From: Chitinophaga sp. LS1
Lineage (GTDB): Bacteria > Bacteroidota > Bacteroidia > Chitinophagales > Chitinophagaceae
Direction: 5' to 3'
Assembly: GCF_034274695.1 (NCBI RefSeq)
Contig: NZ_CP128362.1
Location: 8,186,501-8,250,500, forward strand
Length of the DNA: 64,000 bases
This document shows, piece by piece, positions 27,646-36,919 of this stretch (position 1 is its first letter; each line of letters opens with the position of its first letter). Under the pieces are notes generated by a model. It saw nothing but the letters and a program-made list of their open reading frames with translations, was not told the origin of the DNA and did no database searches. The translations under genes and the position numbers were made by a program.

Positions 27646-29493
27646 TCAGTGAGCCAATTCCAGTACCAGTGTAGTAGTAGCCGGTACATGCAGACTGTCT
27701 GAAAGGCTATAGGTTTTATCAGTTACTATATCGTGCGCGCTGGAAAATCCAGTTGTTCTTTCTTTAAATCTGCTCACATCAATGGTGACAGGATCGCTGT
27801 TTGGATTCAGTATGATCATCACTGTCTTGTCAGCATTATACCTGAAGTAGGTGTATACATTATTCTGAGGAATGTATTGCATCAGTTTACCGGTTTGTAC
27901 CACAGGGTTGTTCTTCCTGTAGTTAGCCAGCTTTTGTACATAATCATGCAGTTCATTTTCTTCTTCATTACGACCCGCTGCTGTGAACTTATTCACTTTA
28001 TCATTCTTCCAGCCACCTTTAAAATCTTCACGCACTAATCCATCCGGTGCACTGAAATTCTTCATACCAATTTCATTACCGTAATACAACTGTGGAATAC
28101 CTCGGGTAGTCAGCAACCATGCCAGCGCAGCTTTGTACTTACCTTTGTTTTCACCGATCACGGAATAGAAACGGCTCAGGTCATGGTTATCCAGGAATAC
28201 GACATTGCGCATCGGATCCTGGTATTGATAGTCTGATGCGAGGGTTGTATACAACTTCACGGCACCATCATCCCACGCTGCTTTATCATTCATTGCGCCG
28301 GTGATGGCCCAGAGTGAATTGAAATCTGTGAGACCGGGTAATTGTGTATCCAGATGCTGGTTCACAGTTTTACCCTGTGTAAAGTATACCTGGTCTGCTA
28401 CACCTTTCACCCATACTTCACCAAAGAAGGTAAAGGTTGGATATGCATCTTTGATCGCTTTGCCCCATGCTGCCATAAACTCGCCGTCATTGTAAGGATA
28501 AGTATCGAGGCGGAATGCATCCACACCCGCATACTCTATCCACCAGATATGACTTTGTGTAAAATAGTTGCGTACAAAAGGATTAGACTGATCCAGGTCT
28601 GGCATATGATTGTCAAACCAGCCATTGGTCATTATATCCTTATCATACTGAGATGCATAAGGATCAAAGTCAGGTTGTGCCCTGAAACTGGAACGGGTGA
28701 ACTCTGGCCACTGGTGTACCCAGCTCTTCATCGGCATGTCTTTCATGGTCCAGTGCTGGCTACCGATGTGGTTGTGCACGAGGTCCATGACTAACTTCAT
28801 CCCACGTTTGTGCAGACTATCTGCCAGTGTTTTGTATAATTCATTGGTACCATAGCGGGGATCAGTACGGAATTGTTCTGTAGCAGCGTACCCATGGTAA
28901 GATGCCTGTGGCTGATCATTGGTGATCATAGGCGTCATCCACAGTGAGGTAGCGCCCAGCTCCTGCAGGTAACCAAGATGGTTAATAATACCCTGTATAT
29001 CCCCCCCATGGCGGTAATACATAGAGTCTCTGTTCAGGGTCGTCTCCTGCATACCTTTGATCACATCGTTCGTAGTATCCCCGTTTGCGAAACGATCCGG
29101 CATAATCAGATATATCAGATCGCCCGCATTGAGGCCTTGTGCTTTCGTGCCAGTATTCCTGGCTTTCAGCTCGTAACTAAACACCAGATCTTTGCTGCCT
29201 TTCTTCAGGAACCTGATCGGGAATGTACCCGGAGCCGTTGAAGGATCAATATTGAGATCAAGAAACAGGTAGTTCGGGTTTTCCACTTTATTCACCTTCA
29301 GGAGTGTTACCCCGGGATATTCCAGTTTGACGTCTCTTTCTGCGATCTTATTACCATGTACTATCAGTTGTAAAAAGGGCTGTTGCATTTTCACCCACCA
29401 GTTGGCAGGTTCAATACGCTCCAGGCTGGGAATTTGTGCCATTGACGTACTAGCCATCAACAGCAGCATCGTGATCCACCGAATCTGTTTCAT
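27646..29493 (-). CDS. GH13 alpha-amylase / neopullulanase-like enzyme, exported
   Basis: A signal peptide (MKQIRWITMLLLMASTSMAQ) is followed by a cyclomaltodextrinase-type N-terminal beta domain (residues ~22-112). The GH13 barrel then begins at DLIYLIMPDRFANGD. Conserved regions are DLVHNHIG, the nucleophile in DAFRLDTYPY (Asp330), the acid/base in TFFGEVW (Glu359) and the stabiliser in FLDNHDLSRF (Asp438). The C-terminal beta domain ends with LHVPATTTLVLEL. At 615 residues it is the usual size for SusA-like periplasmic neopullulanases, which cut alpha-1,4-linked maltooligosaccharides. It sits between susE and pgmB in the operon. Confidence 0.93.
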   Translation of the reverse strand: MKQIRWITMLLLMASTSMAQIPSLERIEPANWWVKMQQPFLQLIVHGNKIAERDVKLEYPGVTLLKVNKVENPNYLFLDLNIDPSTAPGTFPIRFLKKGSKDLVFSYELKARNTGTKAQGLNAGDLIYLIMPDRFANGDTTNDVIKGMQETTLNRDSMYYRHGGDIQGIINHLGYLQELGATSLWMTPMITNDQPQASYHGYAATEQFRTDPRYGTNELYKTLADSLHKRGMKLVMDLVHNHIGSQHWTMKDMPMKSWVHQWPEFTRSSFRAQPDFDPYASQYDKDIMTNGWFDNHMPDLDQSNPFVRNYFTQSHIWWIEYAGVDAFRLDTYPYNDGEFMAAWGKAIKDAYPTFTFFGEVWVKGVADQVYFTQGKTVNQHLDTQLPGLTDFNSLWAITGAMNDKAAWDDGAVKLYTTLASDYQYQDPMRNVVFLDNHDLSRFYSVIGENKGKYKAALAWLLTTRGIPQLYYGNEIGMKNFSAPDGLVREDFKGGWKNDKVNKFTAAGRNEEENELHDYVQKLANYRKNNPVVQTGKLMQYIPQNNVYTYFRYNADKTVMIILNPNSDPVTIDVSRFKERTTGFSSAHDIVTDKTYSLSDSLHVPATTTLVLELAH

Positions 29494-29506
29494 GCTATTA
29501 TTCTAA

Positions 29507-30541
29507 TTATTGAGCTGTGAGAGAATAAGTATAGTTTCCGGGATTACTTAAGTTCATACTGATTGTATAAGTACCCGCTGCATCTACAGTAATAGCGCCT
29601 GTTGTACCTGAAGCCAGAGTACCATTGTTGCTGACATCGCTCAGGGTGATGACATCTGCACTGTTGGCTCTGAAGTAGAAAGTACCTGCACTTAATGTAG
29701 TCGTCACCGTCCATGCACCTGTGCCAGCGTTAAAAGTCATAGCAGCATCTGCACTACCAAGGGCACTCCCATAGATGCTCCAGGTGGTATTCGTCATCGT
29801 GTATGTGAGTTGATTGATATCTACTGTGAGGCGATAATAACCTGCTGCTGATACGGCGATATTACCACCGCTGGATGACAGAGATCCACTGCCACCATCG
29901 CCATAGTTCACATCCCAGCTCTTTGCAGTCGTTACTTTAAACTCTGTTGAACCGGTGAGGTACATATAACCTTCGTAGTTACCATCGTTGTTTACAGAAG
30001 CCACGCTATCCAGCCCTGCATTGTCAAATGACCAACCTTCATAAGCACCCGGTAAATACAGGTATGTATATACTTTAGGCACATAGTAAGGTGTCACTGT
30101 CAGAGAAATACTGTCTGAATACACCTCATCACCTACTGCATCTACAGCTGCTTTCACACGGATCACGAGATCGTGTTGACGGCCGGCTGCCAGTCCCATA
30201 TTATTAATTACCTGATTCAGGGCAGCTACAGTATAAGCTTTCGTTAATATGCCAGTACCAATGGTCACATCTGTTGCATTTTTAAAACCATTGCCTTTCT
30301 CATCTATCTGCAGGTAATAAGTAACGATAGATTTGTAGCCCCAATCCTCAGAGGCTGTCCAGTTATAAGTTACTGCCGCGCTGGCAGCATCTGCTTCCGT
30401 AAATACAAATACGGAATCAGTCGCTGTAAAACCGGGCGTAGTACCGCTTTTCACCTGGGTAAAGCTGCCGTCCTTTTTACAGGAGAACAGGGTCAGCATA
30501 CTAAAGCTGAGGATGTATATATAATTGAAACGGAACTTCAT
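29507..30541 (-). CDS. susE: SusE/SusF-like outer-membrane lipoprotein
   Basis: The N-terminus MKFRFNYIYILSFSMLTLFSCKKDGS has a lipobox with the lipidated Cys at residue 21. Residues ~35-150 form an Ig-like SusE domain (VTYNWTASEDWGYKSIVTYY). Two starch-binding-like modules follow (YLYLPGAYEGWSFDNAG and TWSIYGSALGSADAAMTFN), each with the aromatic residues used by SusE/SusF to hold glucans. It is a surface or outer-membrane lipoprotein without catalytic residues. It is 17 nt after susD and 13 nt before the amylase gene, exactly where susE sits in sus-type operons. Confidence 0.87.
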   Translation of the reverse strand: MKFRFNYIYILSFSMLTLFSCKKDGSFTQVKSGTTPGFTATDSVFVFTEADAASAAVTYNWTASEDWGYKSIVTYYLQIDEKGNGFKNATDVTIGTGILTKAYTVAALNQVINNMGLAAGRQHDLVIRVKAAVDAVGDEVYSDSISLTVTPYYVPKVYTYLYLPGAYEGWSFDNAGLDSVASVNNDGNYEGYMYLTGSTEFKVTTAKSWDVNYGDGGSGSLSSSGGNIAVSAAGYYRLTVDINQLTYTMTNTTWSIYGSALGSADAAMTFNAGTGAWTVTTTLSAGTFYFRANSADVITLSDVSNNGTLASGTTGAITVDAAGTYTISMNLSNPGNYTYSLTAQ

Positions 30542-30558
30542 GATGGAAAATGTTTTGA

Positions 30559-32151
30559 TTAGTAACCACTGTTCTGTTTGAGATTAGGATTAGCCACCAG
30601 TTCTGTAGCAGGAATCGGATACAGTGTGCGGAAATCTCCTACAGCTGTACCTGCTGCTACACCGCCTTTCCATGGCCACACATAACTGCTGCCTGTGAAG
30701 TATCCATAACGGATCAGATCTGTTCTGCGATAACCTTCCCAGTAGAATTCACGACCTCTTTCATCCAGAATGAATTGAAGGTTGAGCTGACCACTGGTAA
30801 TATCTCCGCTCGCATCGCCATAAGCTCTTTCACGAATCTTGTTTACATAAGTCAGTGCTTCGGCTGTGCTACCACCGGTACCACCTCTTAATACGGCCTC
30901 TGCATAGTTCAGGTAAGCTTCCGGTAAACGGAACAACGGAAAGTCTGTATCTACAAATGTTGTGCTGGAACCAGTACCACCAGTAGATGTTTTGTTGCTC
31001 CACTTGGTGACCGCATAACCATCGGTGAAAGTGGTCAGGTCTGTGATTTCCAGGTTTTGTCCGCTCGTATAAAACATCGCACGGCTATCAGTCGCACCTG
31101 TTACATCAGGGAATAATTTCACCAATGCACTGGTAGTACGTAAACCAGCCCAGGCACTGCTTACACCAAAGTCAGAAGGTGTCATCGTTCCCCCTAATTG
31201 CGCGCAGATCAGGTAAGTAGTACCACCATAAGTCTGGGTTCTGGAACCGTCAAAGTTGGAAGTGAGCAGAAACTCTGATTTGGAAGTAGCGTTGTTATCT
31301 GCTTTAAACATGTTTGCATAACTGGCCACCAGTGAATAACCGGAGTTGATCACTTTGGTACTATAGGTAATCGCATCGGTGTAACGATCAGTACCTGTAT
31401 ATATCTGTGCATTCAGGTATAATCTGGATAAGAGCATCCATACACAGGCCTTATCTGCACGACCATATTCATTGGCACCTGGATCTGCCAGCAGTGTTTC
31501 CAGTTCTTTCAGCTCTGACTCTATATATGTGAACAGTTCTGTGCTGGAAACCTGGTTAGGATAATAGTAAGATACTTCGTTCGTATCGGTAGAGAAAGGT
31601 ACATTACCAAACATGTCCAATGCATGATAGTAACTCAGTGCACGCAGGAACCTGGCTTCTGCCCTGAATGTTTTTGCTTCTTCTGCATTCGTACCAGTAA
31701 TACCATTGCTGCTCAGTTTTGCATCAGACGTCTGACGGATAAACTCATTACACTGGGAGATCTGGTAAAAGAGGCGGGCAAACATGGCAGTGATGAAGTT
31801 GTCATCAGCTGTCCAGTTCATTTTGTGGAAGTTTTGAATAGTACCATCATTCCATCCCATCACCGCTTCATCAGTAGGTAATTCCTGCATCTGGTAGTAA
31901 GCACGGATGTAGTTAGAGGTACCTTCGTCTATACCACTGATATCAGCACTACCGGTTGGTCCGGTTTGCCCTGTAGTAGCCAGACCTGCATATAGCTTGG
32001 CCAGGATACTTTTGTAGTTACTAAAATCTGTATATACACTGGCCGTTGTTTCTTCCGTGATTGGATTGCGGTCCAGGTCTTTGGTACATGCTGCCAGTCC
32101 CCAGATCATCACGCCGGCAAGTAATGTATTATATATGAATTGCTTGATCAT
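30559..32151 (-). CDS. susD: RagB/SusD family glucan-binding outer-membrane lipoprotein
   Basis: The 530-residue protein has the lipobox MIWGLAACTKDLD (Cys22). It has the TPR-rich SusD fold: the N-terminal FSNYKSILAKLYAGLATTG, the central FRAEARFLRALSYYHALDMFGNVPF, and the C-terminal RLPEAYLNYAEAVLRGG, ILDERGREFYWEGYRRTDLIRYG and LYPIPATELVANPNL. It forms the lid of the SusC transporter at the cell surface and binds alpha-glucans. It is 18 nt after susC and 17 nt before susE. Confidence 0.96.
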   Translation of the reverse strand: MIKQFIYNTLLAGVMIWGLAACTKDLDRNPITEETTASVYTDFSNYKSILAKLYAGLATTGQTGPTGSADISGIDEGTSNYIRAYYQMQELPTDEAVMGWNDGTIQNFHKMNWTADDNFITAMFARLFYQISQCNEFIRQTSDAKLSSNGITGTNAEEAKTFRAEARFLRALSYYHALDMFGNVPFSTDTNEVSYYYPNQVSSTELFTYIESELKELETLLADPGANEYGRADKACVWMLLSRLYLNAQIYTGTDRYTDAITYSTKVINSGYSLVASYANMFKADNNATSKSEFLLTSNFDGSRTQTYGGTTYLICAQLGGTMTPSDFGVSSAWAGLRTTSALVKLFPDVTGATDSRAMFYTSGQNLEITDLTTFTDGYAVTKWSNKTSTGGTGSSTTFVDTDFPLFRLPEAYLNYAEAVLRGGTGGSTAEALTYVNKIRERAYGDASGDITSGQLNLQFILDERGREFYWEGYRRTDLIRYGYFTGSSYVWPWKGGVAAGTAVGDFRTLYPIPATELVANPNLKQNSGY

Positions 32152-32169
32152 AACGTTCCTGTTTGTTAA

Positions 32170-35127
32170 TTAGAAATCAAGGTTAACGCCCAGGGAATAC
32201 ACTCTTGGACGTGGATAGAACTTATCATCTATACCGCTGAATACTTCCGGATCCTGACCACTGTATTTAGTGATCACGAATACATTCTGTACGTTCGCAT
32301 TTACACGCACACCTAATTTCTGATGCCAGATACGACCAAAATCATACGCCAGGTTCAGATAATCCATACGTACGAATGACCCGTTTTCTACATAGTAATC
32401 AGACCAGTATTGCGGGTTGGCAAAGTCTGTCTTCAACACACTGGAAGACATATTGGCCAGGAAGGAAGCATTCTGGAAAGACTTATAGTTGCCGAAGTTG
32501 GAAGCCTGGTTGTTGTAGATGTAGTTGCCAATGTTACTACGCAGACTAAAACCAAGGGTCCACTCTTTGTAATTGAAATTTGAATTGAAGCTCAGGTATA
32601 AAGTCGGATTCGGTGATTTGTAACGGTATTTATCTGCCGCTGTAATAGCACCATCACCATTTCTGTCTTCATATAAACCTTCAATCGGTTTGCCATTCTT
32701 ATCGTAAATCTGTTTGTATACGTAGAAGGAATTGATAGCATAGCCTGTTGAATTGATCTGGATAGTATTACCAGTACCACCGGAGATATCGCCTGTAGCG
32801 AAACCTACCGCTGTATCACTCTTCACTTTGGAAAGAGACAGGATCTTGTTGTGATTGTAGGTGATATTGAAACCTGCATTCCAGGAGAAGTCTTTTGTCA
32901 TGATAGGTGTAGCATTGATAATGAATTCCACACCCCTGTTTTCCAGGCTACCTACGTTAGTGAACAGTGTATTAGTCAGGTTAGTACCTGCAGGAGCTGT
33001 TACGGTCGCCAGCAGATCGCTGGTTTTCTTATAGTAGAAATCTACGCTACCGTTGATCCTGTTATTCAGGAAACCATAATCCAGTGCAACGTTGTAAGTC
33101 GCAGTTTGCTCCCACTTAATGTTCTGATCGTAACCTGCAGCACGCAGGGTTTGATAATAAGTATCTCCCAGTTGGTAGGAAGAAGCGGCATCACCCCAGG
33201 TATAGCGGGATACAGCGGCATAATCCTGCTTGATATCTTCCTGACCGGTTACACCATAACCCAGTCTCAGTTTCAGGTCAGAGAGTACTTTAGAATTCTT
33301 CAGGAAAACTTCGTCTTTAATTCTCCATGCCAGTGCTACAGAAGGGAAGTTACCCCAATGCTTAGCGAAGCGGGAAGTACCGTCACGACGCAGGGTAGCA
33401 GTCAGCATATACTTCTCATTGAATGTATAATTCAATCGGCCAAAGAAGGAAACAAGTGTATGTTGTGATTTACTATAGTTACCTGCAGCAGTCGTAGTAT
33501 CTCCGGAACCATCCAGTGTTGCAAACGCTGGTGTGGTGGTGATGAAATCCTGGTAGGAATAACCGGCAGTCGCATTAACAGCGCTCTTAATTGCCTTTAA
33601 TGCTTTGCTATAGTTCAGGTAAAAATCAAAGAGTTTGTCCTGTTTTTCCTGTTCGTAGTGATGATAGGAACCGCCACTACCATTGTAATAAGACAATGCA
33701 GCATAAGCAGGTATATTTGTATTACCGGTACCTTTAGAGTAGTCATAACCCAGGTTCATATTCGCATGCAGGTCAGGCAGGAAATGGAACTTGTAGTCGA
33801 ACTGTAAGTTGCCGATACTTCTCTTTACAGTAGATGCATCATTCTTCAGTTTAAGCATACCCAGCGGGTTTCTTGTAGCCAGCGCAAACAAATCACCATT
33901 TTGCAGCCACTCATAGTAACCACCAAAGTTGTCATTACCAGAATAAACAGGTTTAGTCGGATCAAACGCAACTGCTGCGTTGATAGCTCCCTGATCAGCA
34001 AAACGGTTATCGGCAACAGATCCTTTCAGGTTCAGGTTTATCTTCAGGTGATCGTCGAAGAGGCTTGGAGAGAGGTTGACTGCACCGGAAGTTCTTTTCA
34101 GGTTGGATGTTTTAAGTATACCATCCTGGAAGAGGTGACCTACAGAAACGCGGTAAGGTAATTTTTTCCAGGAACCGCTGATGCTCAGGTTATTGTCAGA
34201 GCTCAGGGCTGACTGGTAAATTTGTTTTTGCCAATCGGTATTATCAGTACCCAGCATGCCGATCTGTGTATCATTGCCGTGTGCTTTCACTATATCAGTA
34301 AATTCTGCAGCAGATAATACAGGAGAATAACTGGTCACTTTAGACACCGCATTGTTGGTGCTGAAAGCCAGTTTTAGTTTATCGCCGGCACGACCTTTCT
34401 TGGTGGTGATGATCACTACACCATTGGAAGCCCGGGAACCATAGATAGCGGTGGCAGATGCATCTTTCAATACGCTGAAAGATTCGATATCATTGGGGTT
34501 CACCATCGCGAGTGCATTGGAAGAACCGCTTACATTACCGTTTTCAACAGGTACGCCATCTATTACAACCAGCGGATCGTTGGTAGCATTCAGAGAAGCA
34601 CCGCCACGTACGCGGATGGTACTACCACTACCTGGTGCACCACCATTGGAAGTGATCAGTACACCGGGTACTTTACCAGTGATGAGTTGTTCAGGAGAAG
34701 ACGCAGGGCCTTTGTTAAAATCTTTCGTAGTTACGAGGGCGATAGAGCCGGTAAGGTCGCTTTTCTTTTGCGTACCATAACCGATCACTACGACTTCGTT
34801 TAATCCTTTGGTATCAGTTTTCAGTTGGATGTTCAGTTCCGTATTGTCATTGCCTACAGTGATGGCTTTTTCTACGCCTTCGAAACCGGCCATTCTTGCT
34901 ACCAGTACATAACTACCGGCACTTATACCTTTGATAGTGTAATGGCCTACACTATCAGCAACTGCATTTTTGCTGGTGCCTTTTATAAAAAGGATGGTTC
35001 CCGGAACCGGACTATTCGTGTCGTCCGTAACGGATCCGCTGATACTTCCTGATTGGGCATATACGCCTAAGGTAACCAGGATAAAACACAACAGCAGCGC
35101 TAACCGGGTAAAGTGTGTTCGTTTCAT
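32170..35127 (-). CDS. susC: SusC/RagA family TonB-linked outer-membrane transporter
   Basis: The 985-residue protein has a signal peptide ending at GVYAQSG, a carboxypeptidase-regulatory-like domain (SGSVTDDTNSPVPGTILFIK), and a SusC signature plug (VVVIGYGTQKKSDLTGSIAL, VRGGASLNATNDPLVVIDGV, FSVLKDASATAIYGSRASNG). A 22-strand barrel follows and ends in a C-terminal Phe (LGVNLDF). It imports oligosaccharides across the outer membrane with SusD and TonB energy. It is the first structural gene of the glucan operon, downstream of the palindrome cluster and the divergence from lacI. Confidence 0.96.
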   Translation of the reverse strand: MKRTHFTRLALLLCFILVTLGVYAQSGSISGSVTDDTNSPVPGTILFIKGTSKNAVADSVGHYTIKGISAGSYVLVARMAGFEGVEKAITVGNDNTELNIQLKTDTKGLNEVVVIGYGTQKKSDLTGSIALVTTKDFNKGPASSPEQLITGKVPGVLITSNGGAPGSGSTIRVRGGASLNATNDPLVVIDGVPVENGNVSGSSNALAMVNPNDIESFSVLKDASATAIYGSRASNGVVIITTKKGRAGDKLKLAFSTNNAVSKVTSYSPVLSAAEFTDIVKAHGNDTQIGMLGTDNTDWQKQIYQSALSSDNNLSISGSWKKLPYRVSVGHLFQDGILKTSNLKRTSGAVNLSPSLFDDHLKINLNLKGSVADNRFADQGAINAAVAFDPTKPVYSGNDNFGGYYEWLQNGDLFALATRNPLGMLKLKNDASTVKRSIGNLQFDYKFHFLPDLHANMNLGYDYSKGTGNTNIPAYAALSYYNGSGGSYHHYEQEKQDKLFDFYLNYSKALKAIKSAVNATAGYSYQDFITTTPAFATLDGSGDTTTAAGNYSKSQHTLVSFFGRLNYTFNEKYMLTATLRRDGTSRFAKHWGNFPSVALAWRIKDEVFLKNSKVLSDLKLRLGYGVTGQEDIKQDYAAVSRYTWGDAASSYQLGDTYYQTLRAAGYDQNIKWEQTATYNVALDYGFLNNRINGSVDFYYKKTSDLLATVTAPAGTNLTNTLFTNVGSLENRGVEFIINATPIMTKDFSWNAGFNITYNHNKILSLSKVKSDTAVGFATGDISGGTGNTIQINSTGYAINSFYVYKQIYDKNGKPIEGLYEDRNGDGAITAADKYRYKSPNPTLYLSFNSNFNYKEWTLGFSLRSNIGNYIYNNQASNFGNYKSFQNASFLANMSSSVLKTDFANPQYWSDYYVENGSFVRMDYLNLAYDFGRIWHQKLGVRVNANVQNVFVITKYSGQDPEVFSGIDDKFYPRPRVYSLGVNLDF

Positions 35128-35279
35128 TTAACGTTTCATTTTAAAGACAAAGAATTGCTGTTACGCTACTGCCATATGCAGTGCGTTTAATGAAAAGACA
35201 AGAAAATGGCTGTAGAATTCCTTATTAGAATTCAGTGCTATTCTTCATTGTTGTAATGGGAAGGGATAAATGATAAGTT

Positions 35280-35287
35280 CAAAAATA
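35280..35287 (-). promoter_or_regulatory. Candidate -7 element of the susC operon
   Basis: The minus strand reads TATTTTTG, matching TAnnTTTG, about 153 nt upstream of the susC ATG. No TTTG is visible 17-23 nt upstream, which would fit an activator-dependent promoter but also weakens the call. Confidence 0.35.
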
Positions 35288-35354
35288 GGTCCCAGTCCCC
35301 CTGTTGCTTGTCCGTAAGTTCTAAGTTGAAAGCATATTGTATCAGTGTTGAACA

Positions 35355-35378
35355 TTCCCGGGAACGTTCCCGGAACGT
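35355..35378. promoter_or_regulatory. Overlapping palindromic operator, probable LacI-family binding site
   Basis: A perfect 16-bp palindrome CCGGGAACGTTCCCGG (35358-35373) has a central CG, as LacI-family operators do. It overlaps TTCCCGGGAA (35355-35364) and ACGTTCC-C-GGAACGT (35364-35378). The site lies ~70 nt upstream of the candidate -7 and ~80 nt after the lacI-family stop, so the adjacent regulator is the obvious candidate ligand-responsive factor. Confidence 0.6.
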
Positions 35379-35457
35379 GGAATAAAATAGATTTATGACG
35401 CTAAAGTATACAATTTTTTGTTTTTCCTAACATTTTGTTTCATTTTTTTTCTTTTGC

Positions 35458-36465
35458 TTACACTTTTGCCGAGGAATGGCGGGGGATGAGCCTGGAACCC
35501 AATACGATATGATTGTTCTGAGGGGGTGTTCCTTCCAGCACTTTGAAAAGCATTTCTGCAGCATGTGTGCCTAAATCGTAGGCTGGCTGTGTGATGGTGG
35601 AGAGCCCGGGATTGAGTAGAGAGGCAATTTCCAGACTCGAAAAGCTCACGACTTTCACATCCTTCGGAATATTGATGCCCAGGTCGTTGCAAACGTAATA
35701 ACTTGAAATAGCGAGACGTTCTACAGCAGTGAAAAGGCCGTCAGGACGTTCGTGCAGTAAGAAATCGGTCAGGATCTGGTAGTTCTTGTCATAATCATTG
35801 CTACAATCTACCACCAGTTGTTCCTGAAATGGGATGCCTGCATGCTGCAAAGCGTCTCTGTAACCCTGCATACGAACATTACCAATCGACAGACTCTTAT
35901 TAATTACAAGGAAAGCGATCTTCTGACAACCTGCTTCTATAAGGTGACTGGTAGCGGAGAAAGCACTTTCATAGTCATCAGTGGTGACTTTCGGTACGTC
36001 TACATCATCATATACCCTATCAAAAAAAACCAGCGGAATACGTTTGTTCCCCATATTATTCAAATACCGGTGATCATTGGCTTCGCCGGAGGCTGACATA
36101 ATGATACCATCCACACGACCATTGTATAATTTCTCGATGAACATGACTTCTTTTTCATAATCATCGTCGGTGAGGTAGATCAGGGTGTAATAATCTTTTT
36201 CACGGGCTACACGCTCTATACCGTGGATGGCCTGAGAGAAGAAGTTATTCGCGATTTCCGGTACGATGATGGCGATGGTATTGCTTCGCTTATCCCGCAG
36301 ATTACTGGCATGGTGATTTGGCTGGTAATTGAATTCCTTTGCTGCAGACAAGATTCTTGCTTTAGTTTCCGGATTGATATCGCTGTTACCTCTAAATGCC
36401 CTTGAAACAGTAGATGTGGATAGGTTGAGCTTTTCTGCCAATCGTTTTATATCAACACGCTCCAT
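35458..36465 (-). CDS. LacI family transcriptional regulator of the glucan operon
   Basis: The 335-residue protein has an N-terminal LacI helix-turn-helix (DIKRLAEKLNLSTSTVSRAF) and hinge (NFHASNLR-type, here YQPNHHASNLRDKRSN). A type I periplasmic-binding-like sensor follows (IAIIVPEIANNFFSQAIHGI, DGIIMSASGE, IPLVFFDRV, DGLFTAVERLA, VKVVSFSSLEIASLLNPGLSTI). It would bind DNA as a dimer and respond to a sugar. It is encoded just upstream of susC, with the palindrome cluster between the two. In this context it probably controls susC expression. Whether it represses or activates cannot be read from sequence. Confidence 0.92.
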   Translation of the reverse strand: MERVDIKRLAEKLNLSTSTVSRAFRGNSDINPETKARILSAAKEFNYQPNHHASNLRDKRSNTIAIIVPEIANNFFSQAIHGIERVAREKDYYTLIYLTDDDYEKEVMFIEKLYNGRVDGIIMSASGEANDHRYLNNMGNKRIPLVFFDRVYDDVDVPKVTTDDYESAFSATSHLIEAGCQKIAFLVINKSLSIGNVRMQGYRDALQHAGIPFQEQLVVDCSNDYDKNYQILTDFLLHERPDGLFTAVERLAISSYYVCNDLGINIPKDVKVVSFSSLEIASLLNPGLSTITQPAYDLGTHAAEMLFKVLEGTPPQNNHIVLGSRLIPRHSSAKV

Positions 36466-36602
36466 AAAAGGTGGTTTTTGACCTTAAGGGGCCAAGGTAG
36501 AGAAAATAGTGGAATTGGAAAAATGATCAGTATCCCTTCCCTGACCAAAATCATCCCCCCTCCACAGTGAGCAGGTTTTCTTTTTACGATCATATATATA
36601 TT

Positions 36603-36610
36603 TATATTTG
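36603..36610 (+). promoter_or_regulatory. Candidate -7 element of the TerY signalling operon
   Basis: TATATTTG matches TAnnTTTG and lies 67 nt before the start of the terD remnant. The -33 region (around 36577-36585) is T-rich but has no clear TTTG. Confidence 0.4.
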
Positions 36611-36677
36611 TCGGTATATTTACCTATAATGCGACGTTGAAAGGGACTATTATTGTTAACACTAACCCGAACTATAT

Positions 36678-36916
36678 ATGGCCATCAATTTACAGAAGGG
36701 ACAAAGAATAAACATCGGATTAAGCAAAATCACTATCGGACCAGGTTGGGACGCGAGATCACAAAGTACAGCCTGTCAGGCGATGCAACGTTGAACGGAA
36801 TGTGTGCCATGGTTTTTGCTGAAGTATACAGGAAAGATGATAGCTGGAAGTTCAGGGCTCCCGGCGAACCTCATCAAACAGATAGTTTTGTAGAAATCCT
36901 GAAAAAATATATGTAA
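36678..36916 (+). pseudogene. terD-family remnant with internal deletion and frameshift
   Basis: ATG at 36678 opens a typical TerD start (MAINLQKGQRINIGLSKITI, then GPGWDARS), but this frame stops at a TGA near 36794. In another frame, from about 36762 to 36916, the classical TerD C-terminus appears (ITKYSLSGDATLN, AMVFAEVYRKDDSWKFRAPG, then SFVEILKKYM). The usual ~190-residue domain is thus reduced to both ends. The acidic Ca-binding middle (DFDLDAS-type) is missing, and the join near 36755-36770 is out of frame. TerD proteins are calcium-binding stress effectors linked to TerY systems. The remnant ends 3 nt before the first vWA gene, showing that an intact terD once headed this operon. A sequencing or assembly error is the alternative. 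Confidence 0.75.
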
Positions 36917-36919
36917 CCC

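Larger units (their letters stand above)
35128..35457. other. susC upstream control region
   Basis: This 330-bp gap between the LacI-family gene and susC holds one candidate -7 element (35280-35287) and a cluster of overlapping palindromes (35355-35378). The stretch 35400-35457 is extremely T-rich on the plus strand and could help end lacI transcription, but no stem is visible there. No ORF is seen. Confidence 0.6.

Noticed and set aside
35400..35457. T-rich stretch as a standard lacI terminator
   Set aside because: On the minus strand (the lacI direction) it is A-rich and no stem precedes it, so an intrinsic terminator is not supported.
36653..36916. An 87-residue plus-strand ORF as an intact small gene
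   Set aside because: Only its C-terminal half resembles a protein (TerD end), while the TerD start lies in another frame from 36678, so it is one piece of a broken gene.
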